Positions 36,187-48,256 of a DNA stretch of 60,908 bases are shown here, piece by piece (positions within the stretch are counted from its first letter, which is position 1; each line of letters opens with the position of its first letter). A program made the translations under genes and the position numbers. Source of the stretch: Polyrhizophydium stewartii. Its lineage: Eukaryota > Chytridiomycota > Chytridiomycetes > Rhizophydiales. Where the stretch lies: positions 1 to 60,908 of the forward strand of contig JADGIZ010000003.1 in the NCBI GenBank assembly GCA_027604665.1, given 5' to 3'. Under the pieces are notes generated by a model. The model worked only from the letters and a program-made list of their open reading frames with translations, was not told the origin of the DNA and searched no databases.

Positions 36187-37118
36187 TAACACGATCCAGG
36201 AGCTAATTAAGGTAGTGAAGCCATTTACAATCGGAATCACATATCGGGAGTCAAAGAATAAACTAGATTAGCTGAAAGGTTAATTGTGAATTCAAATCCA
36301 GAGTCTTAACCTGATTCCAAATTAAATTCGGGTAAACGAATCGGCAATCTTAGATTGCTCATTCTAGAGAACTCGTTAGCATTGATGCCTTCATTACTGA
36401 TTCAATGATGACGAACTCCATATACACCAGGATCTAACTCTTATTCCGATGCGTCAGCATGGTTTTAGTAGGGATTATTTAGTTTTGAGGATAAATTAAG
36501 CTGACACAATTAGTAGTTGGGATTCCATGGTAATTTACCACAATAATCAATGTTGGAGATGGTACTCCTTATATTACTACTCCGATGTATCCAATCTAAT
36601 CCCTTTTAGTGATCTCCTGTAATTACTCATCCTTCTCTCAGATCTAGGAAGTTAGGGGTTCTATTTCGTTTGGACATCTAGGGATGCACCTCCAGTAACT
36701 CACGGAACTTGAAATCCTGATAGCTTAACTCCAACCCCCCAATCCTTCAATTCCTATGTTTATTAAGTTAAATCTAGGTTACCAAAGAGTTCATAAGTTT
36801 AGAAAAGCTTGCGGATCTGAATTTAATCAACTTAGTTGATTCTGTCTTGTCGATTTGCATCGCAGGCAAATGAATTCTTCATCACCTATTGGTTTTTGTT
36901 AAATTTCCGCCAGTTAAGTAAGTCCAAGAGATTCCAAATAAATTATGAGGATAGATGACTTTTGATTCTTACCTATTTATAGAGAGGCTCAATCGATTGG
37001 ATAAATGACTGCATGGACTCCAGAAGAAGATCACAATAATGAAACACCCAATGCTGTTACCTAAAGTGTATTACAGCGGGTTACCCGCATGAAGAATTGA
37101 AGTTTTGAGCAATCGCTA

Positions 37119-37195
37119 GCGACGTCGCCTCAGAAGCTCTTCTGAGGCCCGCCCCTTGAGGGGCGGGGGGGCGCCTGAGGCGCCCCGGTCGCTCC
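37119..37195 (+). repeat. modular hairpin cluster, three inner hairpins
   Basis: GCGACGTCG opens. Inside stand CCTCAGAAGCTCTTCTGAGG, CCGCCCCTTGAGGGGCGG and GGCGCCTGAGGCGCC. CGGTCGCTCC closes. It lies just before the spacer that leads to the 540-bp duplication. Confidence 0.9.
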
Positions 37196-37502
37196 AGCTT
37201 AACAAAATTATGGTGTTGGTAAAGTTATATTTATTGTAATGTTATAGATAAGATCAAATTAATAGAAACATCTAATAAATATTGTGGTACAGATTAATGG
37301 AAGAGCTCTACATTAATAGCCACCTAATAGGTGGCGACTCAATTAAAAACATATTGCCATAACGCAACTACCAATTAGCACTTATATAAGTTTTCCCTTT
37401 TAGTTTCTGCTATAGTATTGCTTAACCTAAGTTTATAAATGGAATTATTATAGTGTCCTCTTAGATAGTCTATTGAGCCGACCGTAGGGAGGCATATATA
37501 CA

Positions 37503-38042
37503 GATCCTCCTGAGTGTGATTGAATACTTATTTCATTCATTCGCACTTTGTGCGATAACTCATATCAGTTCACCAATGGTTTTTATATTTCATGAGTCTT
37601 AGAACTCCAGTTAGTATGTCCAGATAATTTCTTACATAAATTTACCATTTCAGTATTGCTAAAGGTTTCACCTGAGAAACTCAAAATAGACTAGACCATT
37701 TTAACTTCATTAACTTTAGTCATACGCCGGAAGCTAGTTGGTATAAATTCTTCAGACTTATCATATCTAGGTGCAAAATAGAATCGACTCAAGTCGATCA
37801 TTCTTCTTGATGAGAGCTCTTTAAAAGCTGGATAATTAGTGGGGCCAAACGATTAATTCAAGAGTAATGCTAAGAAATTGAACTACGGAATTTCAGAAAT
37901 CCTATAAAAAGGGTACCATTATAGTAGAAATAGGGTGTAAATAGGATCACATCAGAAGTAACAAAGATTAAAGTAGTTTCACAATTGAAGAACGTAGAAG
38001 ATTCCGCGCTTTGGTAATTTTTATTAATAACATGCTGATCAT
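37503..38042 (+). repeat. 540-bp tandem duplication, copy 1
   Basis: Every base matches the next 540 bases. The unit begins GATCCTCCTGAGTGTGATTG and ends ACATGCTGATCAT. It contains several small palindromes, such as CGCACTTTGTGCG and ATCGACTCAAGTCGAT, and no gene-like frame. Confidence 0.98.
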
Positions 38043-38582
38043 GATCCTCCTGAGTGTGATTGAATACTTATTTCATTCATTCGCACTTTGTGCGATAACT
38101 CATATCAGTTCACCAATGGTTTTTATATTTCATGAGTCTTAGAACTCCAGTTAGTATGTCCAGATAATTTCTTACATAAATTTACCATTTCAGTATTGCT
38201 AAAGGTTTCACCTGAGAAACTCAAAATAGACTAGACCATTTTAACTTCATTAACTTTAGTCATACGCCGGAAGCTAGTTGGTATAAATTCTTCAGACTTA
38301 TCATATCTAGGTGCAAAATAGAATCGACTCAAGTCGATCATTCTTCTTGATGAGAGCTCTTTAAAAGCTGGATAATTAGTGGGGCCAAACGATTAATTCA
38401 AGAGTAATGCTAAGAAATTGAACTACGGAATTTCAGAAATCCTATAAAAAGGGTACCATTATAGTAGAAATAGGGTGTAAATAGGATCACATCAGAAGTA
38501 ACAAAGATTAAAGTAGTTTCACAATTGAAGAACGTAGAAGATTCCGCGCTTTGGTAATTTTTATTAATAACATGCTGATCAT
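38043..38582 (+). repeat. 540-bp tandem duplication, copy 2
   Basis: This is a perfect head-to-tail copy of 37503-38042. Identity continues three more bases (GAT) before the sequences part. The junction lies in CTGATCATGATC, a short palindromic stretch. Confidence 0.98.
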
Positions 38583-38920
38583 GATTATCTATAACTTTAG
38601 CTTGGTTTATTAAAATGGCAAAGCCTATTCAAAAGAGCACTAAGCTTATTTTGTACCTGCATCTAATATGTATTGATTAAAGAGCATCCTTCAGCTTTTC
38701 TATCTCTACACCCCTATTTAGTAGGGTCAGATAGAGATCTTTATAAAATGAATGAGATAACAATAATTGCTCAAAATTAGGTAAGGCAATCATAGATTGC
38801 TAAGGTGTTGTTCAAAGTTATTTTTTATATCTGAGTTTATTCATCGATCTTCGATCGATCGCCTAATTTTTACTGGTAAAATCCTATCTTTTCAATGTTA
38901 TGTTAATAAATCTAATCTAA

Positions 38921-38959
38921 TCGGACGGCGCGTGAGCTCGCGTTCAGCGACGTCCTTAC
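38921..38959 (+). repeat. TCGGACGGCGCG...GACGTCCTTAC element
   Basis: This 39-base hairpin runs from TCGGACGGCGCGTGAGC to GCGTTCAGCGACGTCCTTAC. It is identical to 55640-55678. A diverged copy is at 12971-13009, and pieces of its arms occur near 13485, 29689, 31259, 33218 and 42572. Confidence 0.93.
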
Positions 38960-40042
38960 GAAAATAATTGGATTGAAACAATTTCATTAAAGCAATAATC
39001 GGTTAAGTAGTGTTTGGCCTCCAATAAAATATTCTTGTACTTCATATTATTAGGTTTGATCAGATTTATTCACTCATATTCATGAGTTGACCTTATACAC
39101 TAGATAAGTTGTAAGAATCTTAAGAGATTGTGGATTTTATTATTATATAGCTCTTATAACTTTGAAGTGGTTTCACGATATTTGCTAAGCGGCTCACGCG
39201 TATTATTTAGGAGAGCCAGCACAACAACTTGATACGTAATTAGTTTAATCAGAAAATGAAGCAGCTAACGCGATCAATTATAGGTTACCTATTTGTCAAA
39301 ACCATTACTGTTTCGTATCAAATGATTACTTTACAACTAAGCCACAGATAATCAATCATGTTAGCACTCACTCAATAATTCCTTTTATTCTAATATAGGG
39401 CGACACCTTTACCATCAACTACCACGATCTCAAACCTCTCAACTTCCCCTTCCATAAAGATCCAGCATAGCTGCTGAAACTTAAAATAACTCATTAATTA
39501 TTAAAACACATAGATTAAACTAGAGGGAATACAAAAGAATACAAGAAATTCTGTACTAAAGAACTATAACATAGTTCAGGATTGCAAAGAAACAGTTACA
39601 ATCTAAATAAGGCTAAGAAGAATAATAATACTTTAAACTACCAGTAATTAGACTTAGGGTCCAACAAAGTAATTAACTAAAACTTAAGCGGCTTCGCGAA
39701 TAATAAAATAAACTTAGGCTAAATTAAACCCAAACTTCTAAAATCAAATTGCGCAGCCGCTCCAAACTGGGAGATCTCATGAAAAAGCTTCAGATTGCCT
39801 AACCGAGATGAATTTTGCATTTGTCAAAAATATAAGAAGAATAATAGCCCAAATCTATGAGCGTAGAAACCTAAATTATTTCGAGGTGACATAATGGTTT
39901 GAATGTTACAATGGATAATAAATCGATATTCAACTTCATTAGCCGCTCAAATAGCTTTAAATTAGATTAGCTCATTTAGATAATAAATCAAACTTGATAT
40001 GCGGAACTTATTGGAATAATCAGAGATTATCTCTTTCCCTGA

Positions 40043-40345
40043 AGTGTTAGTTTTATCTTCAGTCCCTTAAGTGGGTTGCTTGCTTCTTTATACAGCTTCA
40101 CTTTAGACTTAGCTTCATTATTGGTTACCCTATTGATATGGCTTTAGATACAAGGGTGGTTAACAGGTTATTGTAGAGCTTACATTGGTAATTCAGTACT
40201 AGCCCTTGGTACAAGTTGAGAAGTTGGATTACAAGAATTCTGGTTTGGTATTACCCCGTCAACTTTGAATATACACTTTTACTGGTTATCCATAATAGGA
40301 CTTAAACCTAATTACTCTCTTGATAATAGCTATTACTCCCTCTAA
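40043..40345 (+). pseudogene. possible decayed membrane-protein frame
   Basis: This frame has 100 codons between a TGA at 40040 and a TAA at 40343, with two internal stops (TAG at 40145, TGA at 40217). It is strongly hydrophobic in its first third (SPLSGLLASLYSF, then LASLLVTLLIW). It continues with aromatic-rich text such as GLQEFWFGIT and HFYWLSIIGL. If TGA were read as Trp, the second stop would fit smoothly, but one codon is not evidence of a changed code. I do not recognise the family. It has fewer stops than expected, but at this length chance cannot be excluded. A chance hydrophobic frame in AT-rich spacer is the main alternative. Confidence 0.22.
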
Positions 40346-40661
40346 ATATTAATACTCTATATGGACCTAATTCTATATTCACTATATGTAAAGCTATTAA
40401 TTACAGATACTAAGATTTCCTAATATTTAATTCAAGTTCTGTTCAGTCTAGGATTTACCAGAAGGGTTAATCTCCCCTAAGAGTGAATTTTACTAACAAT
40501 CTTAAGATTGTCTTGATTTATAGGTAGACCCCCTCTTCAAGTTGAGGGGCCTTCGTCTAGGATATTTGACCACGTTTCTAGGGGAATTGCCCCCTAATCA
40601 GGGTTAAAAGATTTAGCTTAATTCCAAAGATAAAATTTGATCGTGAATTAGAGATCTAGGA

Positions 40662-40726
40662 GGGGCGGAGCGACCGGCCCCGAAGGGGCCTCAGAAGAGC
40701 TTCTGAGGCGACGTCGCGACCGCCCC
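40662..40726 (-). repeat. modular hairpin cluster, inverted
   Basis: GGGGCGGAGCGACCGG opens on the plus strand. GGCCCCGAAGGGGCC and CCTCAGAAGAGCTTCTGAGG are inside, and CGACGTCGCGACCGCCCC closes. An extra GGGGCG/CGCCCC pair surrounds the whole. Confidence 0.9.
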
Positions 40727-40734
40727 GATTTTCG

Positions 40735-40772
40735 GTTAGGGCGTCGCTTAGCGCGAGCTCACGCTAGCCCGA
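40735..40772 (-). repeat. GTTAGGGCGTCGC element, inverted
   Basis: GTTAGGGCGTCGCTTAGCG and the closing CACGCTAGCCCGAT form the same hairpin type as 12971, read in the opposite direction. It directly follows a modular hairpin cluster at 40662-40726. Confidence 0.88.
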
Positions 40773-41834
40773 TTTATCTTTACTAATTTGCTTTGTCTAC
40801 TTCTTACTTTATTACTTATAAAAAGGATATGCTAGATAGTTAATTTAAAAATCACCCCAAATTAATGCCCTGGGTCAAAATAGGGTGCATAAGCATTTGT
40901 CATGTTTTTTCAACGTAATTCAAGGTTTTGGACCAGATTACCACTTGAGATTTGGTTGATTGATTACTGGTTAATACTACAGCATTAATATGAAATAGGT
41001 TAGCCTTTGAATGAATAGGAATCACCGGATGAATTACTCTTGTTAAGGCTAAATCGTAGTAATATCAATAAATCAGCACTAATATTAATTGAATAAACCC
41101 CAAAGAGATGATAGATTAAGAGACGGGTTCAATACTAAATACCCAGTTTTGTCATGAATGATTCATCACTGATTAACGAGTGATCAGAAACTTTAACGTG
41201 ATCTTTATTGACATAATTCTAATGGTCTAAATCATCCTACTGAATAACTCTTCAGACAGTGAACACAAAAGGCTAGAACCACTATAGAGTTAACACTATC
41301 TATTTCATCAGATTGAATAAAGGTGTAAAGGGGGAAACTAAACCTCGATATTTAGTACTAGGAATAATTAATTGGGTTAACTCCCAACTCCAATACCCAA
41401 TAGATCTAATCATGAAATAGAGCAGGTATAATAGGTGGAGATTCACTTATATTAATACTTACTACAATTATTAAGTTGAGGAAGAGAATTTAGGATTAGA
41501 TTCATGACTCATTTCATTCACAACCCTGAATATTAGACTAATAATGACAATGATATAACTTCGTGATGATAATAATACTGATCAAACTTAAGGACTTAAT
41601 TTATTGGACTAGTGATTACAGGCATAATCTATTGGTACAAAGTCTAATCTGTGTGAATCTAATAATAAGTATTGAATATGAAGCTAGAACATTGGTAATT
41701 TGGTTGATGGAAGAATAAATAATAACCTATCAAACAGTTGAATTAGGATTGAAGAGAAAATAGTGTACTAATTACCAACTAGAAATGACCTCTCAACTTT
41801 GATCATACTTACTCATTTAAAACTAGCCTTCTCA

Positions 41835-41872
41835 ACCCGGCCCTGGGGGGCGGGTTCCCGCTGACGCTAAAC
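41835..41872 (-). repeat. CCGCG/GCGGG element, degraded relative
   Basis: AACCCGGCCCTGGGGGGCGG is followed by GTTCCCGCTGACGCTAAACC. The second arm has lost its pairing compared with 35658. Confidence 0.8.
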
Positions 41873-42233
41873 CCTAATCGTTACCAATTTTATTCTGTCA
41901 CATCTAATGGATCTCTATACCCTCGCTACGCTCGGGGTACAAGGAACTAGAAGAAGCCTAAGTCAATCATAAACTTACTTTGTAAAGCTACGCATATTAG
42001 ATTAGTATAAGCATAATTCTCAATACCTTTAGCGTAGAACAGCATTAAGGGTGTGTTGAAAAGGTGAACCAAGTTGAAAGCGATCGCATATCACTGATAC
42101 ATTTATTATAGTACCCTCAGGTTTAGGAGATATCTCATAGACTCAACAACTTGTAGTTGTTTTTTAGATCTTAAGCGGCTTCGCGATGCAATCATCAGTT
42201 TTATTAGTAAACTAGCACAAAAATAAGATGAGT

Positions 42234-42278
42234 ATCGAGGTGGACGTGCCCGCCCCGCGGTGCGTTCACCTACACGAT
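42234..42278 (-). repeat. GTGGAGGTG element, inverted copy
   Basis: This is a reverse-orientation copy with small changes: TACACGAT replaces TCCACGAT, and the core is GCCCGCCCCGC. It is the same family as 32531. Confidence 0.9.
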
Positions 42279-43022
42279 CAATAGAGAACAATCGGGGGAT
42301 TGTTAAGTGATAACTCTGACTGTTTTACACCATCTAGAATAGTAGGTCATTCAGCCTAGTTGTACAAGGTTCACGATAAAATCACATTTAGAAGATGCAG
42401 TTGGCTTAGCCAACCTGTAGGTGGGCGAACTCCTTGGTCAAGTCTTGCTGTTGGTCCAATTATAGTAGAAGATCCTGCCATAAAAACCTAATAGCTTTGA
42501 TTAGTTGTAGTTCAACTGAACCTAAGTGAGAAAATGGAGGTGAAAATAAGATTGATGAAATTCAAGATTCGTTAGGACGACCCCCGTACGGGGGGAGCTA
42601 ACGCGCCGTCCGTTCATTATCTCAAGAATAAAAGAAAAGGCGCCCCGGGTCCGCAGATTAATTTACCAAACATTGACCAATTATCTATAGAAAGTTCTAT
42701 TATTATGGTTAGGGAATAACTTTATTAAAAAAGCCCCGGTCTGATCGTATTGAATAGCTAAAATATACGAAATCTAAATAAACCAATAAACCAGGGGTAC
42801 AAAATAGTGAAGAGTCCTTAGATAAAATGGAAAAGAGCTGAGCAATCGTAGATTGCTTAAATATAAAACTAATAATAAGCAACCAGAGGTATGAGCTATA
42901 GATAGGGGTACAAGAAGTGAAGAGATATAGATAGAAGAGTCCAAAGAGTAACAAGCTTAAAACTCTAAAACATAAAAGGTGTTAGGAAATAAGATAAAAA
43001 CTTGAAATTGGTTTCCCTTGAG

Positions 43023-43062
43023 ATCGAGGTGGACGTGCCCGCGGTGCGTTCACCTCCACGAT
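43023..43062 (-). repeat. GTGGAGGTG element, inverted, shortened core
   Basis: This inverted copy has a core reduced to GACGTGCCCGCGGTGCG. It lies 0.8 kb from the copy at 42234. Confidence 0.9.
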
Positions 43063-44079
43063 TAACTAAATTTCTATTCAATCAAAGGTGGTCTGTTCGA
43101 GCATTTATCAAAATTGCTGGTTAAAAATAATGTAAGAAGGCAACCTTTGGTTGCTTTACTTTGTTATGTCGAGCAACAGTCGTTGTTGAAGCAGTTACAG
43201 TAATTCTAAATTGCTTCTTAGTGGCTTTTCTATTCAATTTCATTAGTATTAGTTCAACTTACCATTCATATGATGAGTCTTAATGCAACTTCATCATCTT
43301 CATTAGTTGTGTAGGATGAGGATAGAGTACATTATCGATCTTAAGATCGACTAATTCTATTATCTATAAGCGCACCATAGGTATTTATATTAATTAGTTC
43401 TTTAGTCCGTACTTTGTATAATAAAATGAGGTGTGGTCATTTCTAGCCGCGACGGAGTCGCTCCAATTCGTCCGGAGGCCCGCTAGCGGCAATTCTAATA
43501 GATTAATGTTGCATCGCTTTGTCTTGAGCATTTTTCATTGATATTTCTAATCTAATTCTTTTATAACGCTTTAATGTAACATTGCTCTTGACTTTTTCAT
43601 GTTTTAGGTAACCTCCGGTTGCTTTGTTAAAAAAGATCTTTTAATTGGTATAATCGCTCTCTGAGCGACTATAATGCAGGTAAATCTAATGGAATAGAAC
43701 TTATTTTGGTTCTGGAATGAAGAGGCTCATTTCGAAACTTGTGGTCTTCTAAACTTCAGCTCCTTGGAGCTCTGCTTCAGGCGTAGAAGGCTCCCCTGGA
43801 GCTAATCTATATCGCTCAAAGCGGGCCGAGGCCAAACAGCACGTCTTGAATGGTTCTAAGTAGGTTTGATAATTGCTTCAACTCGGGCTTTCACTTTCTT
43901 TTTCGCAGTCCGACCCAAGAAGGCCCCCCTTAGTGGGGCCCGAGGACTGCATATCATTATCTTTTTATCCTTCAGCTTAAGCGTCAGCTCGCGCCTAGCT
44001 ACCCATTTCCCATTGACCGCTCTATTTCAAAGCGGCTGCGCGATCTAACCACAGAACCGGTGAGTAAATTGCGGAGCCC

Positions 44080-44120
44080 CGGAGCGACCGGCCCCCATCG
44101 AAGATGGGGCCTACGTCGCA
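44080..44120 (-). repeat. modular hairpin cluster, CCCATCGAAGATGGG inner
   Basis: GGAGCGACCGG and CCTACGTCGCA enclose the CCCCCATCGAAGATGGGG hairpin. This is the same outer frame as 15253 (inverted) with a different inner part. Confidence 0.9.
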
Positions 44121-44494
44121 TCAAAACCTCAATAATTGTGAATCTTCATCATTTCGATTTATTGACGCATCTCCCTTAATTAAAAATATTTGAGACAATT
44201 TCACTGCTAACGCGGGTGGTTCTATGATAGGCTGAAGATAATTGATAATAACTGATAAATAGAAGAATTAAAGTAAAGAAGCAATTTCAATAACTGCCTT
44301 TGTCAATAATCGTGATCGAGTCACTTGCTTTTTCTATATAATGTTAGTAAGAAGGATAAAATAAACTGTTTAAGTTATTTGATTAAGATCTGTTCCACCC
44401 ACCTTGTAGATAAACCAACAAATCATAGATTTGTTCTTCCACTAAAGTTACATAAGTAACTCCCCTAAACCAAACTGATAAAGTGTAGCTATAA

Positions 44495-44992
44495 GTAGAA
44501 AATATTCAAGGCAATCCAGATAATTTCTTTGGATTTATTACTAATATTCCTTCTTTGGATGTTGATCCTTTATTTTGTCCTATTAGAATTTGGTCGAACC
44601 TCTGGTTCGTTATAGTAGACATCTTTTAGCTTATAATTCAACCCTCATGAAAGGAGGCTGGTTCTAAAGGTATTATTCCATGGTGTACTAGAGGACAATT
44701 AGGACTCAATTCTAGTAAGAGTTTAAGAGCTATGACTGGTTTCCAACCTAAATATTATTCTCAACAAGATTTAATTGATTTAGTTGTTAATGCTTTTAAA
44801 ACAGGAAAGAAGGGAATCGTATTTATGCAACAATCATTAAGATCTGGTAAAGATATTTTAGATCATGGTGGACATGTTACATTGAAATTAAGTGAGCGAG
44901 TATTTAGGTTAAATTCTAATAATATAATTTTTTTCTATTTTAGAAGTAATGATAACTATAATTTCATTATCTATATTACCCCCTCTCACTAG
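44495..44992 (+). pseudogene. stop-poor open frame, probable decayed gene of unknown function
   Basis: One reading frame runs for 165 codons with only two internal stops, TAG at 44627 and TGA at 44648. Chance would give about ten in DNA this AT-rich. The part after the TGA (44651-44992) is fully open for 113 codons. Its first ATG is at 44732, giving an 86-residue product. Codons end mostly in T or A (GGT, TCT, GAT, GTT, ATT), as in AT-rich plastid genes. Recognisable wording includes PWCTRGQLGL, QQDLIDLVVNAF and GGHVTLKLSER. The frame looks soluble and mixed-charge until a hydrophobic, low-complexity tail after about 44910, which may be read-through into spacer. I do not recognise a family. 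No ribosome binding site or promoter stands out. The neighbours are repeat-rich spacer on both sides. It could be a broken plastid gene, an intron-encoded protein remnant, or a short unknown ORF starting at 44732. Confidence 0.45.
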
Positions 44993-45270
44993 AGGGGTTT
45001 ATCATAATAACAAGTAGATAGATATAACCAACCACCGAATGGTGGTTTTAGGTTATTACAACTATCCTATAATCTTCACTACTTAAGTAGTTTTATCATG
45101 TTATCTGGTTATTAGTAACTGGTCGATCTATTAGATCGATAATCCTCTGATCATGTTATTATAATAGCTATTTATCCTAACTTACCTAGATTTCCTAAGT
45201 TCTTTGTGATAGCCCCAATCCGTAGGATTGGCAGGTGATTACATTTAGTCGGTATAAGCGAGAGATCTAA

Positions 45271-45335
45271 AGGATTCTAATTAGTTTGTTAGGGCGTCGC
45301 TAGGCGCGAGCTGACGCTAGCCCGATACAGCCGGG
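45271..45335 (-). repeat. GTTAGGGCGTCGC element with flanks shared with 4.3 kb
   Basis: GATTCTAATTAGTTTGTTAG leads into the hairpin GCGTCGCTAGGCGCGAGC, which ends TAGCCCGATACAGCCG. The same left and right flanks occur at 4308-4356 around a different short core. Confidence 0.85.
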
Positions 45336-46329
45336 AAAAGATTTGAAGACTACTGTTAAAGTTTAAGAAATAGTGATTTAGCTTAATACCTGATCTTTAA
45401 TTTGCTTTGCTCTTTGGAGCGGCTCGTCTTTTTATCGATCGATGAGAAATTGTATATGAGTTGATTTATGAGATTGTTGATTTGATATTGTTGGTTAGCA
45501 CCTCTTTTCTTGTTATATGTGTGATTTAATTAGTTCTTCTAGTAGATTAGAGGCTCCTATTTGAGGGGATGTGGTAGATGAGCGTGATAAGATAAGATGA
45601 TTTAGGGGTTTTATAAACTAATGATGAGATAATATGGATAGATGAGAAAATGGTGACTTCTCATTTCTTTTGTATTGTTACCCTCCAGGGGATTTGATAA
45701 ATAAGAGTGATTAGATGACTTTGCTAGACTTACTAGAAAATCACTGCTCTTATATAATTTGGGGCCTACAAACCGAATTCATAGGAGTTCTACAGTGAGT
45801 GATAGTATTATACCCAAATAGGTGATGAATCGGACTTTAAAATAGATTGCATCCGTGTAGTGTCGAACTCATAAGAGTGGTAATAGGTATAGCATCTTCA
45901 TGAGCTATCAGGTCAAATTGTAATTATCCTCAATTGCGAAGCCGCCTCAATAAGAGAATTAGAGCAGCCGCGACGTCACGGTCACCTCGATAAATCAGTT
46001 GAGCAATTAGCAGAATAGCCTATTACTGGTATTCCTTTTTAGACCAGAAGCTGAACCTCAAATTGATCTTTAGAACTTGAATCTTTTTTCGGTTTTAGGG
46101 CGCGCGTTTTCGCTCAAATCTTTAATATTAATGAGGGGGTACTAGGAATAAACCTGATGAAATGGGACCCCCGATTCGTAGGGTAGATGATTATTCAGTA
46201 TTCAGATGATTTTCTGCTTAGTAGACTGAATTATAGCATGCATGAAATAAGCAATTTAGTTGTTTCTGCTACAGTCGATAAAAAGAGAATCATTCGACAT
46301 TATATACAGTAGGAGTCTAATAGTCGATC

Positions 46330-46371
46330 TAGGCGCGGACGCGCGGAGGGCCTCCGGCCCGGCTGACGCGG
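46330..46371 (+). repeat. GGAGGGCCTCCGGCCC hairpin
   Basis: AGGCGCGGACGCGCGGAGGG is followed by CCTCCGGCCCGGCTGACGCG. An inverted relative lies at 47890-47934, and a shorter one with CAGCT arms at 2588-2616. Confidence 0.85.
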
Positions 46372-47457
46372 ATCGATTTGATTAATAAATGGCTGTTATC
46401 ATTATTGCTCCTTTCCCTTGCGGCATTCACTTCATTAAAACTAAAATAATCATTCCATTCCAATAACTAAATCCACTTTATTTTGTAGATGTCCATCCAG
46501 GAACTCCAAAACTAGATCCGTGGGCGTCCCGCGGTGTGCTATAAAAAGTTGCGTGCAACGGGCCCCAACCCATCCATCGGATATCTGCTCAATATACCTA
46601 AGCCATTAGAAGGGTGGATATCTTACTAATGTAGGGATATCCTGCCTATAAATAGCCTAATTCTCAAGGGATAACCACTCGATCTAATGATCGACCAGAA
46701 GAGCTTGTCAAAGTCTCAGTAAACCACCATTTTCTAATCGGATTAGATAGCTTTTTAATGACAAATTTTGATATACCTTATATATAAACAGTAGAAGATA
46801 TTAGTAAGAGTGATCCCGAGCGTAGCATGGGTTGTACTACATCTTAATATGTTCCAATCTACTCCTATAATCAGCCACCATCAATATTAATAAAAAGGTT
46901 GTTCAATCATAAGTGGTATAACTTTATTACTTAGATTATTATCTGCTATTAATTTATAGAAAATTAGGGAGTTCTACTAGGTAGCCTCCTACGGAAGCAA
47001 TAAACTCTAGATATTTTCTGATAAACTTGTTTGTGATTAGCTAATTATTATAAGTCTTAGTACTATTAAAGGTCTAACAGATCAAGTATCGTAATAGGTC
47101 TATCGAACCTCGGATGTATCAGGCAATTTCCAATTGCTTCTAAAGGGGAGACCGGCTATTGGAGTTGAAGCTAAGAGATTCTTTCTTGTTAGTACATCAT
47201 GAGCCACCTCTTATAGATTTAGTCGCACATAGTGCGAGTTCATGAAACCCAAACATGTACATCTACGATTGCTTCTCCTAATCAAACCTTTATGTATACC
47301 CCCTACCAACTGGTTATTGTTAGAATAGTGTACCTATCATTGAATTGCTGCTTAGACCCAGGGAGGGCCGGAGTGGCCGGAGCACAGCTCGCTTCCGCGT
47401 CGATTTTCATGTTATTGATGTGATCCCTTCTAGATTGCTGAATAGATGGCCTCTATA

Positions 47458-47470
47458 GGGGGGGGGGGGG
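47458..47470 (+). repeat. 13-base poly-G run
   Basis: Thirteen consecutive G follow CTCTATA. It is the longest homopolymer I noticed; a nine-G run also stands near 19173. The exact length is uncertain because such runs are prone to sequencing error. Confidence 0.8.
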
Positions 47471-47889
47471 ATTTGTAAATGAGGTAACATCACCCAAACG
47501 CAACAAATCGAAATCAGCAGCGCGTTGCAAATTCGACGAAATCAATTTGGAGCAATTCATTGAATTGCTAATTCAAGAAACGTCCCCCGGCTGAGCGATT
47601 GTTTTTGATCTTGTACCCTACTAATTACTTCTTAATCAAATCCTAGTTCATTTCCTTCTAGATCAGTCTAGTTGTAGATCATAACGTTATAAACCCACTT
47701 TAGTCTAACTCTTAGTCTTTAAATAAATCGCACTATGTGCGACTAATTATCTAGACTATTTAATAATTAAGGTAAAATCTAATGTAATCCTTAGGAGCAA
47801 TATTTTATTGCTTAAAAATGGAATGAAACTCAATAACTCAATTAGTATAATAGGTCAAGTGGATTAGGGATGTCACTACTATAGAACAA

Positions 47890-47934
47890 CCCGCGTTAGC
47901 CGGGCCGGAGGCCCTCCGCGCCACCGCGCCAAGG
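47890..47934 (-). repeat. GGAGGGCCTCCGGCCC hairpin, inverted relative
   Basis: CCCGCGTTAGCCGGGCCGG and AGGCCCTCCGCGCCACCGCG are the reverse-orientation form of 46330 with a different linker. Confidence 0.85.
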
Positions 47935-48200
47935 TTGTTGGAGATCGATCGACCAGAGGTCCTGGCATATAAATGTAGAAGTAAACAAAGGATTAATTTG
48001 TGTGGCGAACTTTAGCTTGGCCCCCCTTCAGCATTTCATCAAGTTAATTCCTCAACTTCGAAGATATTCATGATCATCTACAGCTATGAAGGATTTTGCT
48101 ACCTATAAAGTCTCGACTACTAGCTAATTAGATGAACAAGCTAAATCCGTATATAAGAGAATCCAGATAAAAAGGAGATAACTAAAATCGCGAAGCCGCG

Positions 48201-48256
48201 TAGTGGCCGGAGCGGAGCGGAGCGACCGGCCTTCGCCTACTAGCACCTACGCCACG
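48201..48256 (-). repeat. modular hairpin cluster with GGAGC triplication
   Basis: TAGTGGCCGG is followed by the short direct repeat AGCGGAGCGGAGCGACC, then GGCCTTCGCCTACTAGC and CCTACGCCACGCG. It also abuts an ATCGCGAAGCCGC element on its left. Confidence 0.82.

Larger units (their letters stand above)
34865..37118. other. gene-free spacer
   Basis: Moderately AT-rich. Open frames of 60-76 codons cluster at 34.57-35.47 and 35.89-36.1 kb on both strands, but they overlap each other and show no family wording. I see nothing else beyond the purine tract and the 35658 element. Confidence 0.6.
38586..44494. other. gene-free spacer apart from the 40.0-kb frame
   Basis: AT-rich spacer with the elements listed separately. 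GC clusters near 43.45 and 43.9 kb (CCGCGACGGAGTCGCTCC, GGCCCCCCTTAGTGGGGCC) are further one-off hairpins. Confidence 0.6.

Noticed and set aside
42420..42480. Short open stretch reading like WLSQPVGGRTPWSSLAVG
   Set aside because: It is about 30 codons only. I could not tie it to any plastid or mitochondrial protein.
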